In this document: positions 8,553 through 17,817 of the stretch, piece after piece
Layout: the number at the start of each line of letters is the position of its first letter
Position numbering within the stretch: the stretch's first letter is position 1
DNA from: Massilia sp. Root351
GTDB lineage: Bacteria > Pseudomonadota > Gammaproteobacteria > Burkholderiales > Burkholderiaceae_D
DNA: 64,000 nt
Assembly (NCBI RefSeq): GCF_001425045.1
Contig: NZ_LMDJ01000023.1
Location: forward strand, 63,214 to 127,213
Direction of reading: 5' to 3'
Program-made: the position numbers and the translations under genes
Notes under the pieces: generated by a model
What the model was told of the DNA's origin: nothing
The model's input: only the letters and a program-made list of their open reading frames with translations
The model's database searches: none

Positions 8553-10376
8553 ATGACCAAGGCACAACATCCCGTTGCGAAGACCGCGCTGGCTGCGGCC
8601 CTGTGCGCCATCGGCGCCATCGGCGGCGTCCGGGCCGGCGAACTGGAGACCGGCAATCCGGATCTGGCGATGCGCTGGGATAACACCGTCAAGTACAACT
8701 ACGGACACCGTCTGAACAGCCAGGAGGGGGCCATCCTCAAGTCGGCCAACTACGACGACGGCGACCGCAACTTCAACAAGGGCACGGTGTCCAGCCGGGT
8801 CGACCTGCTGAGCGAGTTCGACGTGGTCTACCAGCGGCGCATGGGCTTGCGCGTGTCGGCCGCAGGCTGGTACGACCGCGCCTACCGCCGGCTGGACAAC
8901 ACCAACCCCGCCTCGTCCAACCACCTGGAGAACGGCAAACCGGCCGTCGGCCTGTCCCGGTACGCCAGGCGCTACCACGGCGGCGCCTCCGGCGAGGTGC
9001 TGGACGCCTTCGTCTTCGCCGGCTTCGACGCAGGCGACATGCCGGTCAACCTGAAGCTGGGCCGCCACACGCTGTTCTGGGGCGAGAGCCTCAGCTCGCC
9101 GGTGCACGGCATCAGCTTCGGCCAGTCGCCGGTGGACTTCATCAAGGCCTATTCGGTGCCCGGTTCGGACGCCAAGGAACTGTTCCTGCCGCGCGCGGCC
9201 GCCTCGGTACAGATGTCGCCCAGCACGCAACTGAGCCTGGCGGCGCAATACTTCCTGGACTGGAAGCCGGCCCGCATGCCGGAATCGGGCTCCTTCCTGG
9301 GCTTCTTCGACTACGCCTTCCAGGGCGCGGAGAGCTTCAATCTCGGCCCGCTCGGTCCGGCCGCGCAGCGCCAGGGCGACAGCGAACCGAAGAAGTCGGG
9401 CGACTGGGGCGTGTCGGCGCGCTGGAGCCCGGCCTGGCTGGACGGCACCGTGGGCGTCTACGCGCGCCGCACCTCGGACATGCTGCCACAGGCTAACCTG
9501 CGCCTGGCCGGCCTGCCGGCCGCGCTGTTCGGTCCCAGCGGCGCGGCCTTGTGCACCGCCGCCATCCCGGGTGCGGCCGTGGCTGGCGGCAACTGCTTGT
9601 TCTACCCGGCGGCGCTGGGCGCCACCAGCCGCTACCAGCTGGAGTATGCGAACGGCATCGGCGTGTACGGCCTGTCGCTGTCCAAGAGCGTGGCCGGCGT
9701 GTCGCTGGGCGCCGACCTGTCCTACCGCACCGGCATGCCGCTGTACAGCACCCCGGCGCTGCTGATGCCGGTGGGGACCAGTCCGGCCATCCTGGCCGCG
9801 CTGAACGCCAAGGTGGGCGGCGCCGTGGTGGTGGCGGCGGGCGCGCTGCCGCAGCGCGGCGAGGCGAGCGGCGCGCGCGGCAACACCTGGCACGGCGCGC
9901 TGAACCTGATCGGCACCATGGCGCAGACGCCGCTGTCGGACGCGCTGACCTGGAACGCCGAAATGGTGTGGAGCCGGCTGGGCAGCATCAGCCAGGGCGC
10001 CGCCTTCTACCGCGGCCGCGCCAGCTACACCGGGATCGACAAGCCGGGCAAGGACTACGTGGGCCTGACGGTAAACGTGTCGCCGACCTGGTTCCAGGTG
10101 CTGCCGGGCCTGGACCTGAGCATGCCGCTCAGCTATGGGCGCGGCCTGTCGGGCAACTCGCAGGTGCAGGCCGGCGGCAACAAGGACGCCGGCAGCCTGA
10201 GCGTGGGCCTGGCCTTCGACTTGCGCCAGAAGTACCGCTTCGACATCAAGTACGTGGACTTCTTCGGCCCGGTCGCCACCGATCCGGCGAGCGGCGCCAT
10301 CACCTCGAATGCGGGCGTGACGGCGCTGCTGCGCGACCGCGGCTTCCTGGCCGCCACCTTCAAGACCACTTTCTAA
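8553..10376 (+). CDS. DUF1302 family outer-membrane protein
   Basis: 607 residues with a Sec leader (ALAAALCAIGAIGGVRA, cleavage near 28) and a body rich in alternating aromatic/polar strands typical of beta-barrels; the last residue is Phe (FLAATFKTTF), the usual BAM signal. Conserved family stretches include RWDNTVKYNYGHR and LGRHTLFWGES. The start has GGGGGAGAC upstream. DUF1302 proteins recur directly before DUF1329 genes in Pseudomonadota; biochemical function is not defined, though such pairs are linked with growth on fatty acids and esters in some pseudomonads. First gene of cluster A, 20 bp before DUF1329. A channel for hydrophobic substrates is an inference. Confidence 0.9.
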   Translation: MTKAQHPVAKTALAAALCAIGAIGGVRAGELETGNPDLAMRWDNTVKYNYGHRLNSQEGAILKSANYDDGDRNFNKGTVSSRVDLLSEFDVVYQRRMGLRVSAAGWYDRAYRRLDNTNPASSNHLENGKPAVGLSRYARRYHGGASGEVLDAFVFAGFDAGDMPVNLKLGRHTLFWGESLSSPVHGISFGQSPVDFIKAYSVPGSDAKELFLPRAAASVQMSPSTQLSLAAQYFLDWKPARMPESGSFLGFFDYAFQGAESFNLGPLGPAAQRQGDSEPKKSGDWGVSARWSPAWLDGTVGVYARRTSDMLPQANLRLAGLPAALFGPSGAALCTAAIPGAAVAGGNCLFYPAALGATSRYQLEYANGIGVYGLSLSKSVAGVSLGADLSYRTGMPLYSTPALLMPVGTSPAILAALNAKVGGAVVVAAGALPQRGEASGARGNTWHGALNLIGTMAQTPLSDALTWNAEMVWSRLGSISQGAAFYRGRASYTGIDKPGKDYVGLTVNVSPTWFQVLPGLDLSMPLSYGRGLSGNSQVQAGGNKDAGSLSVGLAFDLRQKYRFDIKYVDFFGPVATDPASGAITSNAGVTALLRDRGFLAATFKTTF

Positions 10377-10396
10377 AAAAGACAACAGGAGACACT

Positions 10397-11761
10397 ATGA
10401 ACATGCATCGAACCGCATTGGCGGCAGCGCTGGCTGCGCTGCTGGCCGGAAACGCCGCGCTAGCGGCAGTCACGCCCGAGGAAGCCAGGCAGCTGGGCGC
10501 GGCGCTGACCGCCGTGGGGGCCGAGAAGGCCGGCAACAAGGACGGCACCATACCCGAGTACACCGGCGGCCTGGGTGCGCCGCCGGCCGGCTACGTCAAG
10601 GGCAGCGGCTTCCGTCCCGACCCGTACGCGGCCGACAAGCCGCGCCTGAGCATCACCGGCAAGGACATGCACGGCATGGAAGACAAGCTGACCGCCGGCG
10701 CGCGCGAGCTGCTCAAGCGCTTCCCCGGCTTCCGCGTCGACGTCTATCCGACCCGCCGTCCGGTGACCCTGCCCAAGGCGCTGCTGGAGAACACCGCCAG
10801 GAACGCCGTCACGGCGCGCTCGGTGGATGGCGGCGTGGGCGTGGAGGGCGCGCTGGCGGGCGTGCCGTTCCCGATCCCGAAAACCGGCAACGAGGTGATG
10901 TGGAACCACCTGCTGCGCTACCAGGGCCAGGCCTTCACCACCAAATTTGAATCGTGGAACGTGGACGCGTCCGGCGTGCCCAGCCTGGCCACCATGGGCG
11001 AGATTTCGGAAGAGTTCCCGCTGGCCGACCCGAAGATCACCGAGCCGGCCAAGCAGGGCGACGTGTTCTTCCGCACCCGCCTGGCCTACCTGGCGCCGGC
11101 CCGCCGCGCCGGCGAGGCGCTGATGGCCTTCGACGCGGTCAATCCGGCGGTGCAGCCGCGCCGCGTGTGGCAATACCTGCCGGGCCAGCGGCGCGTCAAG
11201 CTGGCGCCGGACGTGGCCTACGATACCCCGAACCCGGGTTCGGCCGGCGCCTCCACCTACGACGACGCCTGGGTCTTCAACGGCGCGCTGGACCGCTACG
11301 ACTTCAAGCTGGTGGGCAAGAAGGAAATGATCGTGCCGTACAACCAGTACAAGCTGTTCGGCCACAAGGAAGTGGGCGAGATCGTCAAGCCGGGCCACCT
11401 GAACCCGGACTTCGTGCGCTGGGAACTGCACCGCGTATGGGTGGTGGAAGCAGTGCTCAAGCCGGGCAAGCGCCATATCTACAGCAAGCGCGTGTTCTAC
11501 ATCGACGAGGACAGCTGGGTGGCGCTGGCTTCGGACCAGTACGATGCGCGCGGCCAGCTGTACCGCGCTTCGTTCGACCACATGGTGTACGCCTACGACG
11601 TGCAGGCGACCTACACCGGCAACCACGTGATCTACGACTTCATCAGCGGGGCCTACAACCTGACCGGCATGTCCGGACCGCACGGCGGCCTGAAATACAT
11701 CGATCCGCTCAAGCCGTCGCAATGGTCGGCCGAGTCGCTGTCGGGCGCCGGCGTACGCTGA
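10397..11761 (+). CDS. DUF1329 family exported protein
   Basis: 454 residues with a Sec leader (TALAAALAALLAGNAALA) and DUF1329 features: TPEEARQLGA at the mature start, IPEYTGG, EVMWNHLLRYQG near 180, RRVWQYLPGQRRVK, and ERHRVWVVEA-like strand blocks such as FVRWELHRVWVVEAVLKPG. The fold is expected to resemble LolA/LolB-like lipid carriers (family knowledge; not provable here). AGGAGAC precedes the ATG. It sits between DUF1302 and the YCF48-like gene in cluster A, and a second DUF1329 gene is cut by the right window edge in cluster B. Confidence 0.9.
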   Translation: MNMHRTALAAALAALLAGNAALAAVTPEEARQLGAALTAVGAEKAGNKDGTIPEYTGGLGAPPAGYVKGSGFRPDPYAADKPRLSITGKDMHGMEDKLTAGARELLKRFPGFRVDVYPTRRPVTLPKALLENTARNAVTARSVDGGVGVEGALAGVPFPIPKTGNEVMWNHLLRYQGQAFTTKFESWNVDASGVPSLATMGEISEEFPLADPKITEPAKQGDVFFRTRLAYLAPARRAGEALMAFDAVNPAVQPRRVWQYLPGQRRVKLAPDVAYDTPNPGSAGASTYDDAWVFNGALDRYDFKLVGKKEMIVPYNQYKLFGHKEVGEIVKPGHLNPDFVRWELHRVWVVEAVLKPGKRHIYSKRVFYIDEDSWVALASDQYDARGQLYRASFDHMVYAYDVQATYTGNHVIYDFISGAYNLTGMSGPHGGLKYIDPLKPSQWSAESLSGAGVR

Positions 11762-11788
11762 ACCCGGCCGCAGTCCACCGAGACCAGC

Positions 11789-11812
11789 GCCGTCCCGCGC
11801 CAGCGGGGCGGC
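11789..11812 (+). terminator. Intercistronic hairpin in cluster A
   Basis: Arms GCCGTCCCGC and GCGGGGCGGC (one G:U pair) enclose a 4-nt loop, 27 bp after the DUF1329 stop. Five T follow only after an 8-nt gap, so it is a weak terminator or mRNA-stability element rather than a standard intrinsic terminator. It could lower expression of YCF48/MMPL relative to DUF1302/DUF1329. Confidence 0.35.
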
Positions 11813-11837
11813 AGCGCCACTTTTTCGAGATCACACC

Positions 11838-12818
11838 ATGAAACAGATTGCCCGGAACGTCCGCCGCGCGTGCGCCTGCGCCTGCGCCGCCATCCTGCTG
11901 CAAGGCGCGCACGCCGCACCGGCCTTTATCGATCCGCTCGACGCGCCGGCCGTGCCCTCGCCGCTGGCGCAGCGCGCTCCCGTCAACGGCCTGGCCGCAG
12001 CAGGCCAGCGCCTGGTGGCGGCCGGCCAGCGCGGCCACATCCTGTATTCGGATGACCGCGGCGCCACCTGGCGCCAGGCGCGGGTGCCGGTATCGGCCGA
12101 CCTGACCGCTATCGCCTTCGTCGGATCGCTGCAGGGCTGGGCCGTGGGCCACGATGGCGTGGTGCTGCACAGCGCCGACGCCGGCGCCAGCTGGACGCGC
12201 CAGGCCGACGGCCGCGCGGACCCGCAAGGGCAGGGCCGGCCGCTGCTGGGCGTCTGGTTCGACGATGACCGCAACGGCATGGCGGTGGGCGCCTTCGGCC
12301 TGGCGCTGTGCACTGACGACGGCGGCGCGCGGTGGCGCCATTGCGAAGACTTGCTGGACAACCCGAATGGCCTGCACCTGAACGCCGTGCGCCGCGTCGG
12401 TGGCGCCGTCTACATCGCCGGCGAACAGGGCCTGCTGCTCAAGCGTGGCGCGGATGGCCGCTTTGCGGCGCTGCCGTCGCCCTACAAAGGCAGTTTCTTC
12501 GGCTTGGCGGGCAAGGGCACCACGGTGCTGGCCTTTGGCTTGCGCGGCAATGCCTACGCCAGCGGCGACGGCGGCCAGAACTGGCGCCGCGCGCAGACCG
12601 GCGTGCAAACCGGTCTGACGGCGGGCGCCGTGCTAAACGACGGCGCGCTGCTGCTGCTAAGCCAGGCCGGCCACGTGCTGCGCAGCGCCGACGGCGGCGC
12701 CACCTTCGCGCCGGTGAGGCAGGATAGGCCGGCGCCGGCGGCCGCGGCGCTGGCGTTGCCGGACGGGCGCGTGCTGGTGGGCGGGCCGCGCGGCCTGCAG
12801 GTGCAGGCGGCCCACTAA
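11838..12818 (+). CDS. YCF48/BNR-type beta-propeller exported protein
   Basis: 326 residues with a leader (ACACAAILLQGAHA) and repeated propeller blades carrying Asp-box/YCF48 signatures: ILYSDDRGATWRQ, GWAVGHDGVVLHSADAGASW, GLALCTDDGGARW, YASGDGGQNWRR, VLRSADGGATF. YCF48/HCF136 relatives are assembly factors in photosystem II, but in heterotrophs they occur with MMPL pumps and DUF1302/1329 with unknown roles, probably as periplasmic scaffolds (inference). The paralogue in cluster B is longer (410 residues). Confidence 0.87.
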   Translation: MKQIARNVRRACACACAAILLQGAHAAPAFIDPLDAPAVPSPLAQRAPVNGLAAAGQRLVAAGQRGHILYSDDRGATWRQARVPVSADLTAIAFVGSLQGWAVGHDGVVLHSADAGASWTRQADGRADPQGQGRPLLGVWFDDDRNGMAVGAFGLALCTDDGGARWRHCEDLLDNPNGLHLNAVRRVGGAVYIAGEQGLLLKRGADGRFAALPSPYKGSFFGLAGKGTTVLAFGLRGNAYASGDGGQNWRRAQTGVQTGLTAGAVLNDGALLLLSQAGHVLRSADGGATFAPVRQDRPAPAAAALALPDGRVLVGGPRGLQVQAAH

Positions 12819-12875
12819 GAGCCCCGGAAACAACAGCCGGCTGCGCAGCGCGCAAGCCGGCAACTGGAGACAACT

Positions 12876-15263
12876 ATGTATATGGGCAATAGCGGCATCG
12901 GCGACATGCCGGTGATCCGCAAGCTGGAAGACTTTAACCCCCGCTCGGGCAGCCTGCTGGAGCGGCTGGTGTTCAACCGGCGCATGGCGATGGTGATACT
13001 GTGCGTGCTGGCCACGCTGGTGCTGGGCTGGCTGGCCGCGACGCGGCTCACGCTTAACGCCAGCTTCGAGCGCATGCTGCCGCAAAGCCATCCCTACATC
13101 AAGAACTACCTGGACAACAAGCAGGAGCTGCGCGGCCTGGGCAACGCGCTGCGCGTGGTGGTGGAGAATCCGCGCGGCGACATCTTCGACGCGGCCTACC
13201 TGGACACGCTGCGCCAGATCAACGACGCGCTCTTCCTCACGCCCGGCGTGGACCGCGCCTGGGTCAAGTCGATGTGGACGCCGTCGGTGCGCTGGAACGA
13301 AGTGACCGAGGAGGGCTACGCCGGCGGCTCGGTGATGCCGGATAATTACGACGGCTCGCCGCGCAGCGTCGAACAGTTACGCACCAACATCGCGCGCTCC
13401 GGCATCGTCGGCGGCCTGGTGGGCAACAACTACCGGTCCACCATGGTCTTCGTGCCGCTGCTGGACAAGGACCCGGTGAGCGGCAAGGCCATCGACTACG
13501 GCCGGCTGACGGCTGCGGTGGATGCGCTGATGCGCAAGTACGAGCAGGGACCGGCTGCGGTGCGCGTCCACGTGATCGGCTTCGCGCGCCTGGTGGGCGA
13601 GCTGCTGTCGGGCATGCGCCAGGTGCTGGCCTACTTCGGCATGGCCGCGCTGATTGCCACGGCCGTCATCTACGGCTACACGCGCTGCGTGCGCTCCACC
13701 GCGCTGGTGGTGGCCTGCTCGCTGGTGGCCGTGGTGTGGCAGCTGGGACTGGTGGCCGCGCTTGGCTTCGAACTCGATCCCTTCTCCATCCTGGTGCCAT
13801 TCCTGGTGTTCGCCATCGGCGTGTCGCACGGCGCGCAGAAAATGAACGGCATCATGCAGGACGTGGGGCGCGGCACCCACCTGCAGGTGGCCGCGCGCTA
13901 CACTTTCCGCCGCCTGTTCCTGGCCGGCCTGACGGCGCTGCTGGCCGACGCCGTCGGTTTCGCCGTGCTGATGGCCATCGACATTCCCGTCATCCGCGAC
14001 CTGGCGCTGGCCGCATCGATCGGCGTGGCGGTGCTCATCTTCACCAACCTGCTGCTGTTGCCGGTGCTGCTCTCCTGCATCGGCGTGTCGGCCCGCTCGG
14101 CCCAGCGCAGCCTGCAGACCGAAGCGGAGGGCGCAGGCGGCCTGTGGGCGGCGCTGGCCAGCTTTACCGGCAAGAAGCGCGCATCCATCGCCGTGGGCGC
14201 GGCGGTGGCGCTGGCGGCCGGCGGCCTGGCCGTGTCCAGCCGCCTGCAGGTGGGCGACCTCGATCCGGGCGCGCCGGAGCTGCGCGCCGATTCGCGCTAC
14301 AACCGCGACAACGCCTACATCACGGCCAATTACTCGCTGTCGTCCGACCAGTTCGCGGTGATGCTGAAAACGCCGAAGGAGAAATGCCTGGACTGGCAGA
14401 GTCTGGTCGAGGCCGACCGCCTGGGCTGGACGCTGCAGCAGGTGCCCGGCGTGCAGACCACCGTGTCGCTGGCCGACGCGGTGCGCCAGATCACGGCCGG
14501 CGCCTCGGAGGGCAGCCCGAAATGGCTGACGCTGTCGCGCGACCAGAATGTGCTGAACTACGGGGCCCAGCAGGCCTCCACCAGCAATCCCGACCTGTTC
14601 AACCGTTCCTGCTCGCTGATGCCGGTGATCGCCTACCTGTCCGACCACAAGGCCGGCACGCTGGAGAAGGTGGTGGCGGCGGCCGACGGCTTCGCCAAGG
14701 CGCATTCCACGCCGGAGCGCCAATTCCTGCTGGCGGCCGGCAGCGCCGGCATCGAAGCGGCCACCAACATCGTGGTCAGGGAAGCCAACGCCAAAATGCT
14801 GCTGTACGTGTACGCCGCCGTCACCGTGCTGTGCTTCATCACTTTCCGCAGCTGGCGCGCCACCTTGGTGGCGGTGCTGCCGCTGGTGCTGACCTCCATC
14901 CTGTGCGAGGCGCTGATGGTGGCGCTGGGCATGGGCGTGAAGGTGGCCACTTTGCCGGTGATCGCGCTGGGCGTGGGCATCGGCATCGATTATGCGCTGT
15001 ACCTGGTATCGGTGCAGCTGGCGCAGCAGCGGCAGGGCGCCTCCCTGGCCCAGGCCTACCGCCACGCGCTGCAGTTCACCGGCAAGGTGGTGGCGCTGGT
15101 GGGCGTGACGCTGGCCGCCGGCGTGGTGTGCTGGGCCTGGTCGCCGATCAAGTTCCAGGCCGACATGGGCATCCTGCTGACGTTCATGTTCGCGCTGAAC
15201 ATGGTGGGTGCCCTGGTGCTGGTCCCGGCGCTGTCGTACTTCCTGCTGAAGCGGGTGAAGTGA
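12876..15263 (+). CDS. MMPL/RND-superfamily transporter (cluster A)
   Basis: 795 residues. Two transmembrane bundles each start with one helix, a large periplasmic loop and a further five helices, as in MMPL/HpnN-type RND proteins. Visible signatures: LTLNASFERMLPQSHPY after helix 1, [18 protein letters not shown] in helix 4, [20 protein letters not shown] after helix 7, [20 protein letters not shown] in helix 10. GGAG precedes the ATG. It overlaps the next ORF by one base (TGATG). Family members export lipids or hydrophobic molecules using proton motive force; the substrate here is unknown. Strongly paralogous to the 60105-62570 protein. Confidence 0.93.
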   Translation: MYMGNSGIGDMPVIRKLEDFNPRSGSLLERLVFNRRMAMVILCVLATLVLGWLAATRLTLNASFERMLPQSHPYIKNYLDNKQELRGLGNALRVVVENPRGDIFDAAYLDTLRQINDALFLTPGVDRAWVKSMWTPSVRWNEVTEEGYAGGSVMPDNYDGSPRSVEQLRTNIARSGIVGGLVGNNYRSTMVFVPLLDKDPVSGKAIDYGRLTAAVDALMRKYEQGPAAVRVHVIGFARLVGELLSGMRQVLAYFGMAALIATAVIYGYTRCVRSTALVVACSLVAVVWQLGLVAALGFELDPFSILVPFLVFAIGVSHGAQKMNGIMQDVGRGTHLQVAARYTFRRLFLAGLTALLADAVGFAVLMAIDIPVIRDLALAASIGVAVLIFTNLLLLPVLLSCIGVSARSAQRSLQTEAEGAGGLWAALASFTGKKRASIAVGAAVALAAGGLAVSSRLQVGDLDPGAPELRADSRYNRDNAYITANYSLSSDQFAVMLKTPKEKCLDWQSLVEADRLGWTLQQVPGVQTTVSLADAVRQITAGASEGSPKWLTLSRDQNVLNYGAQQASTSNPDLFNRSCSLMPVIAYLSDHKAGTLEKVVAAADGFAKAHSTPERQFLLAAGSAGIEAATNIVVREANAKMLLYVYAAVTVLCFITFRSWRATLVAVLPLVLTSILCEALMVALGMGVKVATLPVIALGVGIGIDYALYLVSVQLAQQRQGASLAQAYRHALQFTGKVVALVGVTLAAGVVCWAWSPIKFQADMGILLTFMFALNMVGALVLVPALSYFLLKRVK

Positions 15264-15481
15264 TGGGCACGCAGCGCGCACGGCCGAGCCGGCTCGCGCA
15301 GCTGGAACAGCGCCTGCGCGCCGACATCGATGCCTTGCGTGCGTCCGGCCTGTCCTTCAACGCCATTGCGGCGGTGCTGAACCGGCGCGGTATTCCCGGG
15401 CTGCAGGGGGGACGCTGGTACGCCGCCACGGTGCGGCGCGCGCTGAATTCGCCGCCGCAGCCGGCCACGGCTTTCAATTGA
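15263..15481 (+). CDS. Small protein resembling a recombinase C-terminal module
   Basis: 72 residues, starting on the ATG that shares its A with the MMPL stop (TGATG), so it is translationally coupled. The segment SFNAIAAVLNRRGIPGLQGG followed by RWYAATVRRAL matches the short IA-x2-LN-x2-GI-x5-G-x-W-x4-VRR-IL pattern found in the Recombinase domain of large serine recombinases, but no catalytic domain is present. The N-terminus is basic and helical. Probably a small DNA-binding or regulatory protein; function unknown. It is easily missed because the frame continues a long shadow ORF inside the transporter gene. Confidence 0.65.
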   Translation: MGTQRARPSRLAQLEQRLRADIDALRASGLSFNAIAAVLNRRGIPGLQGGRWYAATVRRALNSPPQPATAFN

Positions 15482-15502
15482 GATCAACCGGAGAATATGG
15501 AT

Positions 15503-17137
15503 ATGCTAGGAAATATGCAACAACAGCCCCTGCTCGTGTCGTCGCTGATCGAGCACGCGGCACGCAACCATCCGCGTGCCGAACTCGTCTCGCGCAGCAG
15601 CGAAGGCCCGCTGCATCGCACCAGTTACGGCGCCGTGGCGCAGCGCGCCAGGCAGGCGGCCAATGCGCTGGTGCGCATGGGGATCAAGCCCGGCGACCGC
15701 GTCGCCACGCTGGCCTGGAATGGCTATCGCCACATGGAGCTGTACTACGCGGTGGCCGGCATGGGGGCGGTGCTGCACACCGTGAACCCGCGCCTGTTTG
15801 CCGAGCAGCTCGAGTACATCGTCAACCACGCGGACGACGAGGTGGTGTTCTTCGACATCGGGTTCGCGCCGCTGCTCGAGCAGCTGGCCCCCAGGCTGCC
15901 AAACGTGAAATGCTACGTGGCCATGACGGACCGCCAGCACATGCCTTCCTGCGTGCTGCCCAAGCTGCTGTGCTACGAAGAGTGGATGGGCGCTGAAAGC
16001 GCCGACTACGAGTGGCCGATGCTGCCGGAAGACAGCGCCTGCGCGCTGTGCTACACCTCCGGCACCACCGGCAACCCCAAGGGCGTGCTGTATTCGCACC
16101 GTTCGACGGTGCTGCACGCCATGGCCGCCTGCACGGTGGACGGCATGGGCCTGGGCGCGGCCGAGACGGCGCTGGTGGTGGTGCCCATGTTCCACGTCAA
16201 CGCCTGGGGCATGCCGTACGCGGGGGCCATGTGCGGCGCCAAGCTGGTGTTTCCCGGGCCGGCGCTGGACGGCGCCAGCGTGTATGCGCTGCTGCGCGAC
16301 GAGGGCGTGACCCTGGCGCTGGGCGTGCCCACCGTGTGGCTGGCCCTGTTCCGCCACGTGGAGCAGGAGAAGCTGCGGCCGCGCGCCGAGCTGCTGCTGG
16401 GCCGCGTGCTGATCGGCGGCTCGGCCGCGCCGGGCGCCATGATCGCCACCTTTGCCGAAGTGTTCGGGGCCGAGGTGATCCACGCCTGGGGCATGACGGA
16501 GCTGTCGCCCTTGGGCGCGGTGTGCCGCCTGCTGCCGCGCCATGCGGCGCTGGGCCCGGCCGGGAAAATGAGGCTGCGCGAGAAGCAGGGCCGCGCCGTG
16601 TTCGGCGTGGCCATGAAGATCGTCGACGACGAGGACCGGGAACTGGCGCGCGACGGCAAGGCTTCCGGCCGCCTGCTGGTGCGCGGACCCTGGGTGGCCG
16701 CCGGCTACTACCGCGGCGACGGCGGGGAGGTGCTGGACGCGGACGGCTGGTTCGATACCGGCGACGTGGCCACCATCGACCCGGACGGCTATATGCACAT
16801 CACCGACCGCGCCAAGGACGTGATCAAGTCCGGCGGCGAGTGGATCTCGTCGATCGACCTGGAGAACGCGGCCATGGGCCACCCGGCGGTGGCCGAGGCG
16901 GCCGTGATCGGCGTGGCGCACGAGAAGTGGCAGGAACGGCCGCTGCTGGTGGTGGTGCTGAAAGCCGGCGCCCAGGCCAGCGGCGCCGAACTGCGCGCTC
17001 ACCTGGAGGGCAAGGTGGCCAGCTGGTGGCTGCCGGACGACGTGCAGTTCGTCGAACAGTTGCCGCATACGGCCACCGGCAAGCTGCAGAAGATGAAGCT
17101 GCGCGAGATGTTCCGCGACTACCGCCTGCCGGCCTGA
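15503..17137 (+). CDS. Fatty-acyl-CoA ligase (AMP-forming)
   Basis: About 544 residues of the ANL superfamily. Motifs: [18 protein letters not shown] (P-loop) near 185-200, [12 protein letters not shown] near 330, [21 protein letters not shown] near 415 and the C-terminal lysine region [15 protein letters not shown]. These match medium/long-chain fatty-acid and related carboxylate-CoA ligases. The ATG at 15503 sits 9 nt from GGAG; the in-frame ATG at 15497 is only 3 nt away and less likely. It follows the small protein of cluster A by about 20 bp, linking the transporter cluster with acyl activation. The acid substrate cannot be predicted. Confidence 0.92.
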   Translation: MLGNMQQQPLLVSSLIEHAARNHPRAELVSRSSEGPLHRTSYGAVAQRARQAANALVRMGIKPGDRVATLAWNGYRHMELYYAVAGMGAVLHTVNPRLFAEQLEYIVNHADDEVVFFDIGFAPLLEQLAPRLPNVKCYVAMTDRQHMPSCVLPKLLCYEEWMGAESADYEWPMLPEDSACALCYTSGTTGNPKGVLYSHRSTVLHAMAACTVDGMGLGAAETALVVVPMFHVNAWGMPYAGAMCGAKLVFPGPALDGASVYALLRDEGVTLALGVPTVWLALFRHVEQEKLRPRAELLLGRVLIGGSAAPGAMIATFAEVFGAEVIHAWGMTELSPLGAVCRLLPRHAALGPAGKMRLREKQGRAVFGVAMKIVDDEDRELARDGKASGRLLVRGPWVAAGYYRGDGGEVLDADGWFDTGDVATIDPDGYMHITDRAKDVIKSGGEWISSIDLENAAMGHPAVAEAAVIGVAHEKWQERPLLVVVLKAGAQASGAELRAHLEGKVASWWLPDDVQFVEQLPHTATGKLQKMKLREMFRDYRLPA

Positions 17138-17147
17138 GGAGAGGGCG

Positions 17148-17714
17148 ATGACCAAGGAGAAAGCGGTTTTGCTGATCGTTCCAGGCCTGCGCGACCATGT
17201 GCGGGAACACTGGCAGAGCTTGCTGCAGCAGCAGGTGGCGGGAGCGCGCTCGGTGCCGCCGCTGACCGAGAACGCGCTCTGCCTGCAGGCCCGGGTGGAG
17301 GCGATTTCTGCCCAGCTGGCGCAAATCGATGGCCCGGTGGTGCTGGTGGCGCACAGCGCCGGCGTGCTGATGGTGGTGCACTGGGCTGCGCGGCACGGCA
17401 GCGCGGGCGGCAAGGTGCGCGGCGCGCTGCTCGCCACGCCGCCCGACCTGGGGGCGGACTGGCCGGCCAAATATCCCAGCCCGGCCACGCTGGCGGAACA
17501 AGGCTGGTCGCCTTTGCCGATGCAGCCGTTGCCTTTCCCCTGCATCGTGGCCGCCAGCAGCAATGATCCGCTGGCCAGGCTGGATGCGGTGCGGGAGATG
17601 GCGGCGGCATGGGGCGGCGAGCTGGTGGCGCTGGGCGAGGCCGGGCACCTGAATCCGGCATCGGGCTATGGCCCGTGGCCGCGCGCCAGGGAGCTGGTGG
17701 CGCGCCTGTCGTAA
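17148..17714 (+). CDS. RBBP9/YdeN-type alpha/beta hydrolase
   Basis: 188 residues, usual length for the RBBP9/YdeN serine hydrolases. The oxyanion-side start VLLIVPGLRDHVREHWQSLL, nucleophile elbow AHSAG (Ser70), acid in AASSNDP (Asp140) and histidine in GEAGHLNPASG (His167) form a complete triad. Cytoplasmic, no leader. It lies 10 bp after the acyl-CoA ligase with a GAGAGGGCG ribosome site, so it is probably the last gene of cluster A. An esterase or thioesterase role in the same pathway is likely but unproven. Confidence 0.88.
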   Translation: MTKEKAVLLIVPGLRDHVREHWQSLLQQQVAGARSVPPLTENALCLQARVEAISAQLAQIDGPVVLVAHSAGVLMVVHWAARHGSAGGKVRGALLATPPDLGADWPAKYPSPATLAEQGWSPLPMQPLPFPCIVAASSNDPLARLDAVREMAAAWGGELVALGEAGHLNPASGYGPWPRARELVARLS

Positions 17715-17817
17715 AAAGCGAAGCCGCTGTCGCCGCATGCGACGCGCAAGGCTGACCCCGGCGTTATATTGATATCACGGAACCAGACCAAAGCAGAAAG
17801 AACCAGAGGAGAGCAGG

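Noticed and set aside
15056-15487. Minus-strand ORF over the small recombinase-tail-like gene
   Set aside because: The plus-strand ORF is coupled to the pump stop and carries a recognisable motif; the minus ORF has none.
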